A DNA stretch of 19,338 nucleotides from Bacillota bacterium (GCA_012800215.1 JAAZJT010000157.1:1-19338), one strand, 5' to 3'. Positions 1 to 8,626 are shown, counted from the first letter of the stretch. Made by a program: numbers and translations. The notes: a model not told the origin generated them from the sequence alone.

Positions 1-110
1 CATCTCCTCACATAATGTTAAATTCAAGATTACTTTAATGGCATAATTAGTATATCCAAATTAAGTTAAAGATAAAATTTGAACGGAAAAAGGCGCCCTT
101 TCCTCTAAGA

Positions 111-152
111 CTTAATTATTTTGAGATATTCTCAAAATAATTAAGAATTTTT
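111..152 (+). terminator. Perfect 16-bp inverted repeat followed by a T run; terminator or operator
   Basis: The arm CTTAATTATTTTGAGA at 111-126 is exactly reverse-complemented at 130-145, with only TAT between. On the plus strand it is followed by AATTTTTG, so it may be the intrinsic terminator of a gene lying left of the window. The stem is very AT-rich for a terminator and sits about 75 bases before the first small gene, so an operator is an alternative. No coding sequence was found in 1-218 apart from this structure. Confidence 0.5.
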
Positions 153-218
153 GTAACGAATTACCTCTTTTTGCAGTTTATATTATAGAAGCAATAAAAG
201 GGAAGGGTAAATTTTTTT

Positions 219-497
219 ATGAGCAAGAATACTACTTTTCAAAAACATTTTTCTACAAAACCAAAAAAGATTAATCTTAAATGGGGATATATTTTTTTAC
301 TTTTACTTGTTCTAGTGCGAATTATAGTGCTTGCTGTTGGGAATATTCCTAAAACAAATCTTCCTCGTGAGATTGAGACATGGTTTTTGGAAAATGCCGG
401 GTGGAAATGGGCTTATGAGAATAATTTGCTTTTTAAAAATCCTATTGTTAAGAAACAAGATAAGGTAATAACCCGTTCAGGGCAAATGTTAAGCTAA
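219..497 (+). CDS. Small hypothetical protein with one membrane segment (92 aa)
   Basis: I do not recognise this family. The product begins with a basic cytoplasmic stretch (KPKK at about 14-17), then a strong hydrophobic segment at about residues 24-41 (rich in Leu, Ile and Val), then a polar tail of about 50 residues with two Trp (motif GWKW), ending KVITRSG. That pattern suggests a single-pass membrane protein with the tail outside the cell or a short secreted domain. The start is ATG with a purine-rich AAAGGGAAGGG about 11 nt upstream, a rather long spacing. The gene lies in AT-rich DNA unlike the carboxylase operon to its right, next to a decayed reading frame, so it may belong to a small acquired or eroding segment. 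Function is unknown; it may also be a remnant. Confidence 0.5.
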   Translation: MSKNTTFQKHFSTKPKKINLKWGYIFLLLLVLVRIIVLAVGNIPKTNLPREIETWFLENAGWKWAYENNLLFKNPIVKKQDKVITRSGQMLS

Positions 498-539
498 TAT
501 AAAATTTATCATGGATATATTGACAATTTTGAGCTAGCA

Positions 540-904
540 ATGAATGGCAGAAAAAAAGTTTTAGATGCACTTGGTTTTAGTATTAATAAAAAAGGCTTAC
601 CTTGGGATGTTTTAGTTATCAGGCGCCCGCAAGAGATCACAGAAGATGCTAAAATAATATTTAAGAAGGGCTATCGCTACCTTGATCCGTGGGAAACAGC
701 TTCCTTCCCGATCGAAGGGCCTGGGAGGTCCCACTACCAATACCTTAAAATATCATAAATGGCCGACTAGTTTAGGTGACTTGAAGGCTATTGATGATTC
801 AAAAAGGTACTGAAATATATATTAATGAGTATAAATGTCGTGATAATCCTAATTTAATTAAGTATCTAACGCTTTTTTGTATCCAGTATAAAGATTGCCA
901 TTAG
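540..904 (+). pseudogene. Decayed hypothetical gene: 72-codon ORF plus out-of-frame continuations
   Basis: The first segment (540-758, 72 codons) starts MNGRKKVLDALG and ends at TAA after YQYLKIS, with only a weak ribosome-binding site. Shifting frame near the A-run at about 744-750 gives a continuation KYHKWPTSLGDLKAIDDSK that reads like normal protein sequence up to a TGA near 813. A third frame (794-904) gives 36 codons beginning MIQKGTE and ending KDCH. The three pieces in three frames, in order and head to tail, suggest one gene of about 110-120 codons broken by two frameshifts. I do not recognise the family. Alternatively the first 72 codons are a real small gene and the rest is chance; codon use alone cannot settle this. 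It sits just before the terminator of the opposing carboxylase operon. Confidence 0.35.
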
Positions 905-913
905 AAAAAGTAA

Positions 914-937
914 AAGGCTGGGGTAAAAACCCAGCCT
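914..937 (-). terminator. Intrinsic terminator of the biotin carboxylase operon
   Basis: On the minus strand the 7-bp stem GGCTGGG/CCCAGCC (930-936 with 916-922) has a short T/A loop and is followed by TTTTACTTTTTC. It begins a few bases after the TAA stop at 944-946, so it ends the two-gene carboxylase transcript. Confidence 0.85.
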
Positions 938-943
938 CTTTCT

Positions 944-2974
944 TTAATTTTTTAACCCATTTTTCTCCAATACGAATAAGAGCTGACCCTCTTTTACAAT
1001 ATCGTTAACCTTAACACATATTTCCACTACTTGCGCATCAAACGGCGCCAAGATGGCTGTTTCCATTTTCATCGCTTCAATGTTGGCTATTTCTTCTCCC
1101 TTACGCACTATATCGCCAACCTTTAACACGCCGCGTTTTGGGTTGCCTAAACGCCATAATGTGCCATTAATGGGTGAGGCAACTTCATTTTCTCCTTTAG
1201 CCATACGAATAGTAGTTTTCTTGGCGCGAGGTGTATTGACCGTATAAACACGCGTTTTATTATTAACACGCATCACAACATGAATAATTCCTTCATGTTC
1301 TGCCCCAATGGAAACTAATTCAATGGAAAATGGCTTACCGTTAATTTCAAATTCTACTGTATCACCGGTTTTTTGCAACCCTTTGCACCACACATCAGTG
1401 GGCAATACATACGGCGCCTCGCCAAATTTATCTCTAAACTCCAGATAGTTAATGGTATCCTTTGGATGCATAAGGTAAAGAATCAATTCTTCTTTTGTCG
1501 CTTGTCTTCCCAGCTGTTCCTCTAATGTTTTTTTAGTTTCAATTAAATCTTCATCTTCCAAAAGATCTAAAGGAGATTCTTCCTCCCGGCTGGCTATTGC
1601 TTCCTGCCAGTCGCTACCAAAGGCACTGCGGTAAACCCATTCATCCGGCCATCCCATTGGGAGCTTGCCATAATGACCAAGCAGTAAATTTTTAAAATCT
1701 CCCGGTGCGTTACTAAAAAGCTGTAAAAGTTCTTCTTTTTCTTCTCTGTTTAATGCATTAAAATCCTGCTTTTTCTCAATAATAAAATATTTTAGTAAGC
1801 CAATAAGATGGCGCACACCTGCTTCACCGTTTTCTTTTGCATAACGATTAACAATACCGTTGCAGGTAGTCCAAGTAATTTGGGAACCAGGGGTTACATC
1901 AAAATATTTTATAATCTTATTATAAAGGGACATAACTGTTAAAATAGCAGGCATCAGATGTAAAAAATCCCCTTTTTCCGCTTGTTCAAAGGAACTAGGG
2001 AAAGCTCCTCCCGGCATCCTATGTTTAAGCACGCCATGATCTAAACCTTTAAACGGAGATTCTGCCCAAGCGTAATGCCCAATCCATTCTCTCACTTTCT
2101 CTACGGCACCCTCTGCGGCCTCCCGATTTAAGTGTACAGGGATTCCCTCTTCCTCTAAATAAGCCTGCACTCCTAAAATGGGTGGCTGGCCGTAAAAGCG
2201 AGTTAAAGAGTCTTCTTCCACATCAAAAATTTTCACTCCTGCCCGTGCAGCAGCCAACAACGACGGCAATGCCAGCCCATCTGTTGTATGACGGTGGTAC
2301 TGTATTACTAAATCGGGATATTTCTGTTTGATCGTATCAACTAATGCAGCAATACGGGCGGGGCTGCCTACACCGGCCATATCCTTAATTACAAGGACAA
2401 TCTCGTCAACACCGCCACATAAAGCCACAATATCATGTACAACACTTAAATAATATTTATCATCAGCCCACTCCGCCTGTGTAAAGGAAATGGCGGGTGC
2501 AAACAATTTGCCGCGTTTCATGATTAATTCCGCTGCTACCCGCATATTGCGGATATCATTAAGGAAAGAAAAACAGCGCCACACATCAATGTCTACATTG
2601 TTAATTACATACTTAATGACATTTTGGGGGTATGGACGGTAGCCCCATAAACTTGTTTCTCTAACCAATGTTTGTAATAGTACATTGGGCATTTTTTTGC
2701 GTAGTTGTTCAATTTCGTAAAAGGGGTTTTCACGTCTGTTCATAATACCCACATGCCAGCGGGCACCGCCGTGGCACTCTACGCTAAAAAGCCCCATGCG
2801 GTTATAGTAGGGAGTTAAAGTAGCTAAATCATAAAAACGCAGACGGTTTTTATAATCAGACTGACCTGCATCACGCATACCCGTAGAAGTTAAACATACT
2901 CCAGGTAAGGACCGCACACGCGCCACAATTTCACGTGGTGACATGCCTGGTGTAACAAAAGTATAGTCTTTCAT
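944..2974 (-). CDS. pycB: Biotin-dependent carboxyltransferase with C-terminal biotin carrier domain (PycB/OadA-like)
   Basis: This 676-residue protein matches the carboxyltransferase subunit of two-subunit pyruvate carboxylase or oxaloacetate decarboxylase alpha. An HMGL-like TIM barrel occupies roughly residues 25-320, a conserved PYC/OADA domain follows, and the last 80 residues are a biotinyl domain with the acceptor Lys in A-M-K-M (about residue 635). Metal and substrate residues are visible: R-D-A-G-Q (R34, D35, Q38), R105, the carboxylatable Lys in IKDMAG (K197), and H-R-H (227-229). The usual RDAHQS, ECWGGA and HTHDT motifs are altered to RDAGQS, ECHGGA and HRHTT. In the P-G-G loop the position of the proton-relay Thr of pyruvate carboxylase is Pro (PGGAFPSS, about 321-328). 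The start ATG has AAGGAGG overlapping the upstream TAA, so translation is coupled to the biotin carboxylase. The family call is firm; pyruvate as substrate is uncertain, so the symbol is provisional. Confidence 0.8.
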   Translation of the reverse strand: MKDYTFVTPGMSPREIVARVRSLPGVCLTSTGMRDAGQSDYKNRLRFYDLATLTPYYNRMGLFSVECHGGARWHVGIMNRRENPFYEIEQLRKKMPNVLLQTLVRETSLWGYRPYPQNVIKYVINNVDIDVWRCFSFLNDIRNMRVAAELIMKRGKLFAPAISFTQAEWADDKYYLSVVHDIVALCGGVDEIVLVIKDMAGVGSPARIAALVDTIKQKYPDLVIQYHRHTTDGLALPSLLAAARAGVKIFDVEEDSLTRFYGQPPILGVQAYLEEEGIPVHLNREAAEGAVEKVREWIGHYAWAESPFKGLDHGVLKHRMPGGAFPSSFEQAEKGDFLHLMPAILTVMSLYNKIIKYFDVTPGSQITWTTCNGIVNRYAKENGEAGVRHLIGLLKYFIIEKKQDFNALNREEKEELLQLFSNAPGDFKNLLLGHYGKLPMGWPDEWVYRSAFGSDWQEAIASREEESPLDLLEDEDLIETKKTLEEQLGRQATKEELILYLMHPKDTINYLEFRDKFGEAPYVLPTDVWCKGLQKTGDTVEFEINGKPFSIELVSIGAEHEGIIHVVMRVNNKTRVYTVNTPRAKKTTIRMAKGENEVASPINGTLWRLGNPKRGVLKVGDIVRKGEEIANIEAMKMETAILAPFDAQVVEICVKVNDIVKEGQLLFVLEKNGLKN

Positions 2975-2985
2975 TATGTGCCTCC

Positions 2986-4443
2986 TTACATCCAGTTTTG
3001 GTGCCCTAAAGCCGATATTTCTGCCACATATTTGGCTACTTTTAAAGCCTCGTCCTCATCACCTGTTTCCACAAAGGTAGAAATTAAATCCTGCATATTT
3101 TCTTCAATAAAACGTGTTGAAAAATCTCCCTGTACAAAAGCAGGATGCCGGATAATACTGAGTAAAAGCGGCGCAAGTGTCTTAACTCCTTCTACGCGCA
3201 GGTTACGGCTTAGACAACGGTCCATAACGCGTATGGCAGCTTCACGGTCCGGGCCTGTGGCCATAATCAGCATTAGCAGCGAATCATAGTAAGAAGGAAT
3301 AAGGGCTCCTTCATAAACACCAGAAGAAATTCGTACTCCAGGCCCGTGCGGCTCCGTTAAACGCGTCAGCGAGCCAAAAGAAGGATTGAAAGACCGTGGA
3401 TCCTCGGCATTAAGACGTACCTCCAATGCCCAACGGTTAGGATGGATATCCTCCTGTTTAAAGGCTAATTTTTTCCCTCTGGCCACATCAATCATTACAC
3501 GTACAATATCCAAACCGGTGATCAATTCCGTAATTCCGTGTTCCACCTGTAAACGGGTATTAACTTCCAAAAAATAGTATTTTTTTGTTACCGAATCGAA
3601 TAAAAACTCCACTGTTCCAGCACTGGAATAGCCGATAGATTTCATCAGTTTTACTGCACTCTGGCAAATTTTTTCCCGTAATTCCGGCGTTAATGTTGGC
3701 GAAGGCGCTTCTTCTATAATCTTTTGATTACGGCGCTGAATAGTGCATTCGCGTTCACAGAGATGAATCACATTGCCATAATTGTCTGCAATAATCTGCA
3801 CCTCAATATGGCGTCCACGCTCTATATATTTCTCCACCAAAACTTTATCATCACCAAATGATTTTTTTGCCTCTGAACGGACACGCGCCAATGCCTGCGG
3901 CAAATCATCCTCACACTCTACTTTGGCCATCCCTTTACCACCGCCGCCGGCTGCAGCCTTAATCATAATGGGATACTCCACTCCTTCAGCCTGCAGCCAT
4001 TGAATAATTTCATTTACATTTGACACATTGCTAATACCGGGAATAGTAGGCACATTAGCGCGCTCCACTACCTCTTTTGCTGCAATTTTATCGCCCATCA
4101 TTTTAATTACTTGTGGGGAGGGACCTATCCAAATTAAGCCGGCGTCAAGCACGCGCTGCGCAAAAACATCATTTTCTGCAAGAAAGCCCCAACCGGGGTG
4201 GATAGCATCGGCACCACTCTTTAGCGCTGCATCAATAATGCGATCCATATTGAGATAAGAATCACCCGGAGGTGCTTCGCCGATATGTACAGCAGAATCT
4301 GCCATGGTAACATGGTGGGCCAGGCGGTCGGGAGTACTGTAAACTGCCGTAGTCAAAATATTACGATCAATGCAAGTATGCATTACACGTACTGCAGGAA
4401 CTCCTCTGTTAGCCACGAGAATCCTGTTAATCTTTCGTTCCAT
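2986..4443 (-). CDS. pycA: Biotin carboxylase subunit (PycA/AccC family)
   Basis: This 485-residue ATP-grasp enzyme carboxylates biotin with ATP and bicarbonate and hands it to the partner encoded 11 nt downstream. Motifs in order: N-terminal LVANRG (9-14), HPGWGFLAEN (82-91), the Gly-rich ATP loop KAAAGGGGKGM (162-172), RHIEVQ (211-216), the IQRR-QK-IEEAPSP segment (235-249), and catalytic EVNTRLQVEH (293-302). Oddities: NRGEIA is NRGVPA, QVEHPVTE is QVEHGITE, and the ATP-contacting His of the QRRHQK motif is Asn (N239). The tail extends about 30 residues beyond a typical AccC. It has AGGAGG 7 nt before the ATG. Pairing with a carboxyltransferase that already carries a biotin domain points to a PycA/PycB-type enzyme rather than acetyl-CoA carboxylase, so the symbol is provisional with respect to substrate. 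Confidence 0.82.
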   Translation of the reverse strand: MERKINRILVANRGVPAVRVMHTCIDRNILTTAVYSTPDRLAHHVTMADSAVHIGEAPPGDSYLNMDRIIDAALKSGADAIHPGWGFLAENDVFAQRVLDAGLIWIGPSPQVIKMMGDKIAAKEVVERANVPTIPGISNVSNVNEIIQWLQAEGVEYPIMIKAAAGGGGKGMAKVECEDDLPQALARVRSEAKKSFGDDKVLVEKYIERGRHIEVQIIADNYGNVIHLCERECTIQRRNQKIIEEAPSPTLTPELREKICQSAVKLMKSIGYSSAGTVEFLFDSVTKKYYFLEVNTRLQVEHGITELITGLDIVRVMIDVARGKKLAFKQEDIHPNRWALEVRLNAEDPRSFNPSFGSLTRLTEPHGPGVRISSGVYEGALIPSYYDSLLMLIMATGPDREAAIRVMDRCLSRNLRVEGVKTLAPLLLSIIRHPAFVQGDFSTRFIEENMQDLISTFVETGDEDEALKVAKYVAEISALGHQNWM

Positions 4444-4474
4444 TTTCTAACCTCCTGTCAATAACCCTGTAGAG

Positions 4475-4502
4475 ACTATAAAAATAATCCGACGTTATGC
4501 AA
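4475..4502 (-). promoter_or_regulatory. Putative sigma-A promoter of the carboxylase operon
   Basis: Reading the minus strand, TTGCAT (4502-4497) and TATAGT (4480-4475) are 16 bp apart and lie about 30 bp before the biotin carboxylase start. This is a fair vegetative promoter match, from inspection only. The upstream gap 4503-4667 holds an A/T-rich inverted repeat (CGTGAAA ... TTTCACG, about 4594-4632) of unknown role, possibly a weak terminator for the permease gene. Confidence 0.4.
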
Positions 4503-4667
4503 GTTGAACGTCAGATCATCTGCAAAGCAATATCCTACTCTTATAATTTTTACCAGCAGACATCCATTTTAATCTATTTCTATATATATTACGTGAAACA
4601 AACATAAAAAACAAGAGTTTTTTTTCACGAGAAGAATAAGTTACCTTTTAAAACGCTTGGTATTCGG

Positions 4668-5507
4668 CTAATTATTTTTTAAAACTGCCGTTACCCCATT
4701 AACAGTAATCAGCACTCCTCCCAGCACGGTGCATAAAGAAAGTTGTTCCCCAAAGAAAAGCCTGCCCAACAAAGCAGCCACTACCGGAGATAAATAAACA
4801 ATAGCTATGGCATGCTGAATTTTAACCACTTTTAAGGCATCATAGTAAAGCATATAGGCAAATGCTGTATGCAGTAAACCAATGATGGCCACCCACATAT
4901 AACTTTGCACACCAAAGGAAGTAGATAAACTGACAAACGGTACAAGACATAAAGTGGCTATAACCACCTCATAATAGACAAATGTCACCGCACTGACTGT
5001 AACCATTTTTGCCAAAAAAGCAATTATGGACAGACAAAAAGTACCCGCTACCGCAAAACTAATTCCCATCAAGTCGCTCCATGACAAATTATAAAGTGAA
5101 GGCAGCATAATTAAAACCAACCCTGCCAACGCCCATAAAGTGTGCCACGCAGTCCCCTGCTCCCTTTTTTCTGAAAAAAATGGAGCAATCAGTGCCATAA
5201 AAACAGGCTGCAAGTTGTAAGGAAAGACAGTATTAGAAAAGGTAGTAATATTCAGTGCATGAAAATAAAACAGACAATCCACTGCAAAAAGGAAGCCTGC
5301 AAAAAAAATAATAGCATACTCACGCAGGCTGCCAATAGCTAAACGCTGCTCACGCGGCAGCAATAATGAAAGAATAACACTGGCTATCAGTAAACGATAA
5401 AATGATAATTCCACCGGCGGCATACCGCTGAAGCGGGCAAACACCCCTAAAGTTCCCCAGATAATTGCTGCTAAATATATTTGCTGATAGCCACTTTTTA
5501 TCTGCAC
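4668..5507 (-). CDS. EamA-family (DMT superfamily) permease
   Basis: The product is about 279 residues and almost entirely hydrophobic, with about ten predicted membrane helices in two five-helix halves, the architecture of drug/metabolite transporters of the EamA type. Recognisable pieces are the first-helix AAIIWGTLGVFAR, the SFYRLLIASVIL helix, and the second-half signature with Y-x-D-A-L-K near AFAYMLYYDALKVV, followed by LSPVVAALLG and the GE-Q-L motif near the end. I start it at GTG 5507 because GGGAGGTG lies 6-8 nt upstream; the alternative GTG at 5516 overlaps that ribosome-binding site. It is divergent from the VanW gene, with about 85 bp between. Substrate cannot be inferred; an amino acid, metabolite or drug exporter is typical for the family. 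Confidence 0.8.
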   Translation of the reverse strand: MQIKSGYQQIYLAAIIWGTLGVFARFSGMPPVELSFYRLLIASVILSLLLPREQRLAIGSLREYAIIFFAGFLFAVDCLFYFHALNITTFSNTVFPYNLQPVFMALIAPFFSEKREQGTAWHTLWALAGLVLIMLPSLYNLSWSDLMGISFAVAGTFCLSIIAFLAKMVTVSAVTFVYYEVVIATLCLVPFVSLSTSFGVQSYMWVAIIGLLHTAFAYMLYYDALKVVKIQHAIAIVYLSPVVAALLGRLFFGEQLSLCTVLGGVLITVNGVTAVLKNN

Positions 5508-5593
5508 GTCAGGCACCTCCCTAAAAACATTCGGTGATAATTCCCTCTGACGCTCAATAAACTATAACAGATTGTTGCAGTGAGGTGGCGTCA

Positions 5594-6907
5594 ATGTTTT
5601 TCCGTGTCCAGCCCAAAAGCAGAATACGAGCTTTAGGCATTTTAGTTCTCATCTTAATACTAGTTAGTGACTGGTACTATTATCACAACAAAATTTATCC
5701 AGGTGTCTATTTTTATAATCTTCCTTTGGGCGGCAAAACATTAACAGAGGCAGCCGCGATGATTACCGAACTAGAATTGACACTGGTTTTACCTGACAAT
5801 GACTCGTTCTCCCTGCCGCTGACTGCAGCAGGTGTTGAAATGCAAACAAAAACAATCACTGACGCTGCCTTTCGCCAGGGGCGGCAGCTGAAATGGCCCT
5901 GGAACTATCTGGAGCGTTTTAGCCTGCAGTGCCATCGCCATTACCTCATACCTGTGCACCGGCTTAATGAAGAACAATGGCACAAAAAACTAACTGAGTT
6001 GTCTGCTTCTTTAACCAAACTACCGGTAAATGCCCAAGTCCAAATATCGGGATCACAAACTGCCATTATTCCCGAACAAGCCGGATATGAAATCAAAGCA
6101 GAAGAACTTGATCAATATCTCCGCCACTATCTGCAGCAGCCGCAAAATAGCACAGAACTAAAAATACCGGTAAAAATGCTGCAGCCGGCAGTTACCAGGG
6201 AATTCCTGACACAAAAAAAGATTGCAGCAGAACGCGGATCTTTTACCACCACCTTCGATGCTGCACAAACGGAACGTGCTCATAATATTCACCTGGCTGG
6301 CAAGTTAATTAACGGCACGGTTGTGGCAGCCGGAGAAACTTTTTCTTTAAACGGCTTTCTAGGTGACACCACAGCAGAAAAAGGCTATAAAAAAGCGCCC
6401 ATCATTGTGGGCGAAAGTTTAGTTCCCGGTTATGGCGGCGGTATATGCCAGGTATCATCAACTCTCTACAATGCCGCCCTGCTGGCTGGGTTAGAGATTA
6501 TCGAACGCCACCCTCACGGCATGACTGTTCCCTACATAGTCCCTGGCAAAGACGCCACCATTGCTTATCCCGATAAAGATTTAAAATTTAGGAATAACAC
6601 TCATAGTGATATTGTAATAGCAGTAGAATTAACCCCTACGGATATTACCTTTAAGATTCTGGGAGCGGCAGCAGAGGATGAAATCCAAATAGAAAGTAAA
6701 ATTCTGAAGGTACTAATGCCCCCAAAACGTTATTTGACAGACCCAGAACTTGAACCGGGTCAGGAAAAACTGGTGGAGGGAGAACCGGGCTATCTGGTGG
6801 AAGCAAGGCGCATCTTTTTGCGTAATGGTAAAGAGGTAAAAAATGAATTATTATCAGTTGACCGCTATGCGCCTTATCCTATCCTGATCTATCGGAGTAA
6901 AAACTAA
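5594..6907 (+). CDS. VanW-family cell-wall protein with G5 domain
   Basis: The 437-residue product has an N-terminal membrane anchor (about residues 10-26), a region typical of PG_binding_4 domains (about 35-200), a VanW domain at about 215-350 with the hallmark GGGICQVSSTLYN (281-293), and a C-terminal G5 domain (about 365-435). Such proteins are anchored outside the membrane in Gram-positive bacteria and are thought to act on or bind peptidoglycan; VanW itself is an accessory protein of vancomycin-resistance clusters, but no resistance genes are here, so resistance should not be inferred. I choose ATG 5594, which has GAGGTGG 6-8 nt upstream; the in-frame GTG at 5585 lies inside that ribosome-binding site. 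Its stop overlaps the end of the convergent alanine racemase gene by 4 bp, leaving no room for a terminator between them. Confidence 0.85.
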   Translation: MFFRVQPKSRIRALGILVLILILVSDWYYYHNKIYPGVYFYNLPLGGKTLTEAAAMITELELTLVLPDNDSFSLPLTAAGVEMQTKTITDAAFRQGRQLKWPWNYLERFSLQCHRHYLIPVHRLNEEQWHKKLTELSASLTKLPVNAQVQISGSQTAIIPEQAGYEIKAEELDQYLRHYLQQPQNSTELKIPVKMLQPAVTREFLTQKKIAAERGSFTTTFDAAQTERAHNIHLAGKLINGTVVAAGETFSLNGFLGDTTAEKGYKKAPIIVGESLVPGYGGGICQVSSTLYNAALLAGLEIIERHPHGMTVPYIVPGKDATIAYPDKDLKFRNNTHSDIVIAVELTPTDITFKILGAAAEDEIQIESKILKVLMPPKRYLTDPELEPGQEKLVEGEPGYLVEARRIFLRNGKEVKNELLSVDRYAPYPILIYRSKN

Positions 6908-8091
6908 GGGATGCTTTCTAGAAAGTAATTTTTGCTACTTGCAATTTTTCCTCCCTGTAGATAAAGGCGTGGTACACGGTGGCCAATCTGGACAAGGTAT
7001 TCATAATTAATAAAATCACAAGCTTTCTGGGATAACTCCTCCACCGTAATTTCTTCTTTTCCCTGCTGGCCAATTAACACAACTTCCTCACCAATCTGGC
7101 AAGGGCGAGCCAGATCGGTGATATCTGCCATACACTGATCCATACAAATGGTGCCAATTAGAGGCACCCGCTGACCATGAATCAGTACATAGCCTTTATT
7201 GGTCAGCATTCTGCTATAACCATCACCATAACCTACAGGCAAAGTAGCTACCCATGTCGGGCGTTTAGTGGTAAAAGTATGCCCGTAGCTCACATTTTCT
7301 CCTGCCGGTAATTTTTTTATAGAACCTATCCTTGTTTTTAAGGTCAAAACCGGTTTAACCGGCAATGTTTCCTGGAACCGGGGGTAAGAACCGTAAAGGA
7401 TTATGCCTGCCCTTACCATGTCAAGATGCATAGAGGGATAATGAACAATACCCAAACTGTTACAAGCATGTTTAAGAGGGATATCTATTCCGGCTGAAGC
7501 CAGTTGATTGATAAAATTACAAAAGAGCTGATACTGCCGCTGTGTAAATTGTTTACCTGCTCCATCTCGTTCGTTGGTATAAGGGCAATGTGTATAAATG
7601 CCTTCCACATCTAAACCGGGTAAAGCTGATATTTTTTTTATTTCTTGCAAAGCAGACTCCTGAGGCCGAAAGCCTAATCGCCCCATACCTGTATCTATTT
7701 CCAGATGAATAACTGCTTTGCAGCTGAGCTTTTCTGCCGCCATTGATAAAGCAACGGCTTGTTCATAGCAGTAGACTGTCTGACGGATTTTATTTTTCAC
7801 CAAAATTTCTGCATACTGAAAGGGAGTGTAGCCGAAAACAAGAACGGGAATTTTAACGCCTAATTTCCGCAGCAGCAGCGCTTCATCCAGAATACCCACT
7901 CCCAGCATATCAATGCCTGATGCCAGCATTGTGTCAACAATTCCGCAAATACCGGTGCCATATCCATCGCCCTTGACTACAGCCATTAATTTTACAGTAG
8001 GACCTATTACCTTACGAATCTGGGCAAGATTAAAGGCTAAATGATCAAGGTTTATTTCCACCCACACCGGCCGCATATAACTATTACCCAT
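6904..8091 (-). CDS. alr: Alanine racemase
   Basis: A 395-residue fold-type III PLP enzyme that interconverts L- and D-alanine, supplying D-Ala for peptidoglycan. The PLP Lys is in AVVKGDGYG (K40; usual form VKADAYG), followed by EIDTGMGRLGF (with R138), MVRAGIILYG (R227), the catalytic Tyr in VSYGHTF (Y269), GTICMDQCMADIT (314-325), and near the C-terminus IGHRVPRLY. All expected catalytic residues are present. ATG 8091 is supported by GGAG about 10 nt upstream; the ATG at 8076 lacks a ribosome-binding site. It overlaps the acetyltransferase gene by 8 nt, so the two are co-translated. Its context with an acyl-CoA ligase and aminotransferase is unusual for a wall-synthesis gene. Germination-related (spore) racemases look the same in sequence, so vegetative or spore role is open. 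Confidence 0.92.
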   Translation of the reverse strand: MGNSYMRPVWVEINLDHLAFNLAQIRKVIGPTVKLMAVVKGDGYGTGICGIVDTMLASGIDMLGVGILDEALLLRKLGVKIPVLVFGYTPFQYAEILVKNKIRQTVYCYEQAVALSMAAEKLSCKAVIHLEIDTGMGRLGFRPQESALQEIKKISALPGLDVEGIYTHCPYTNERDGAGKQFTQRQYQLFCNFINQLASAGIDIPLKHACNSLGIVHYPSMHLDMVRAGIILYGSYPRFQETLPVKPVLTLKTRIGSIKKLPAGENVSYGHTFTTKRPTWVATLPVGYGDGYSRMLTNKGYVLIHGQRVPLIGTICMDQCMADITDLARPCQIGEEVVLIGQQGKEEITVEELSQKACDFINYEYLVQIGHRVPRLYLQGGKIASSKNYFLESIP

Positions 8092-8596
8092 TTTTCACAC
8101 GCTCCAGCCACTGCAGAACTACCACAGCATCTTCACCATTGCCAAAAAAGCGGGGGCAGACGCCTATTTGGATCCACCCCATTGTTTCCAGCATCTTTAA
8201 TTGCGCAACATTGGAAACACGAACTTCCCCGGTAAACCAGCGCAGCCCAAGACGCACGGCTACACGATTGGCTGCACGCTGAATAAGCATTCCCAAACCC
8301 TGCCGCCGGTAAGCAGGATGGACACACATGCTAATGGTATGTGCTGCCGGCCCCAGCGCCTGAAAACCAATATAGGCCGCCACCTGCCTGCCTTGCTTAA
8401 TGACAAGATAGGTGGTAAGCGGTGAAAGCCAGAGTTTAAATAATTCCCACAAGCTCAATGGTTCCGGGAAATTAGCTGCCTCCAACCGGGCAACCTGAAA
8501 TAAATCCCATGGCTTTAGCAGCACCACTTGGTGGCGGCCAAACTCATACGGCAAGCCATATTTTTTTTCTCTAAATTTATTTACTAAATACAGCAA
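8084..8596 (-). CDS. GNAT N-acetyltransferase, RimI-like
   Basis: This 170-residue protein has the GNAT fold signature: beta strand HTISMCVHP, then the acetyl-CoA pyrophosphate loop R-R-Q-G-L-G (97-102), then EVRVSNVAQLKMLETMGW with the conserved Asn/Leu/Gly-W region, and F-G-N-G-E-D-A near the end. The EVR-SN-A and YYxxGEDA-like ending resemble RimI, which acetylates the N-terminal Ala of ribosomal protein S18, but many GNATs look similar, so I give no symbol. The start is an unusual TTG at 8596; AGGGGG lies about 9 nt upstream and no ATG or GTG is available nearby. It sits 30 nt after the aminotransferase stop and overlaps the alanine racemase start by 8 nt. Confidence 0.75.
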   Translation of the reverse strand: MLYLVNKFREKKYGLPYEFGRHQVVLLKPWDLFQVARLEAANFPEPLSLWELFKLWLSPLTTYLVIKQGRQVAAYIGFQALGPAAHTISMCVHPAYRRQGLGMLIQRAANRVAVRLGLRWFTGEVRVSNVAQLKMLETMGWIQIGVCPRFFGNGEDAVVVLQWLERVKNG

Positions 8597-8626
8597 TCCA
8601 AAAAGCCCCCTAGCCCTCTGGTAGGT

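Noticed and set aside
1..11. Minus-strand ATG at the left edge preceded by GAGGAG
   Set aside because: The purine stretch touches the ATG with no spacing and only one codon is visible, so a gene cannot be supported.
2978..3289. Plus-strand open frame of 103 codons opposite the biotin carboxylase gene
   Set aside because: Antisense shadow of a well-supported gene; no ribosome-binding site and Ser/Arg-rich low-information composition.
5594..6907. Vancomycin-resistance gene cluster suggested by the VanW domain
   Set aside because: No vanA/B ligase, vanH, vanX or sensor genes nearby; VanW domains are widespread wall proteins in Bacillota.
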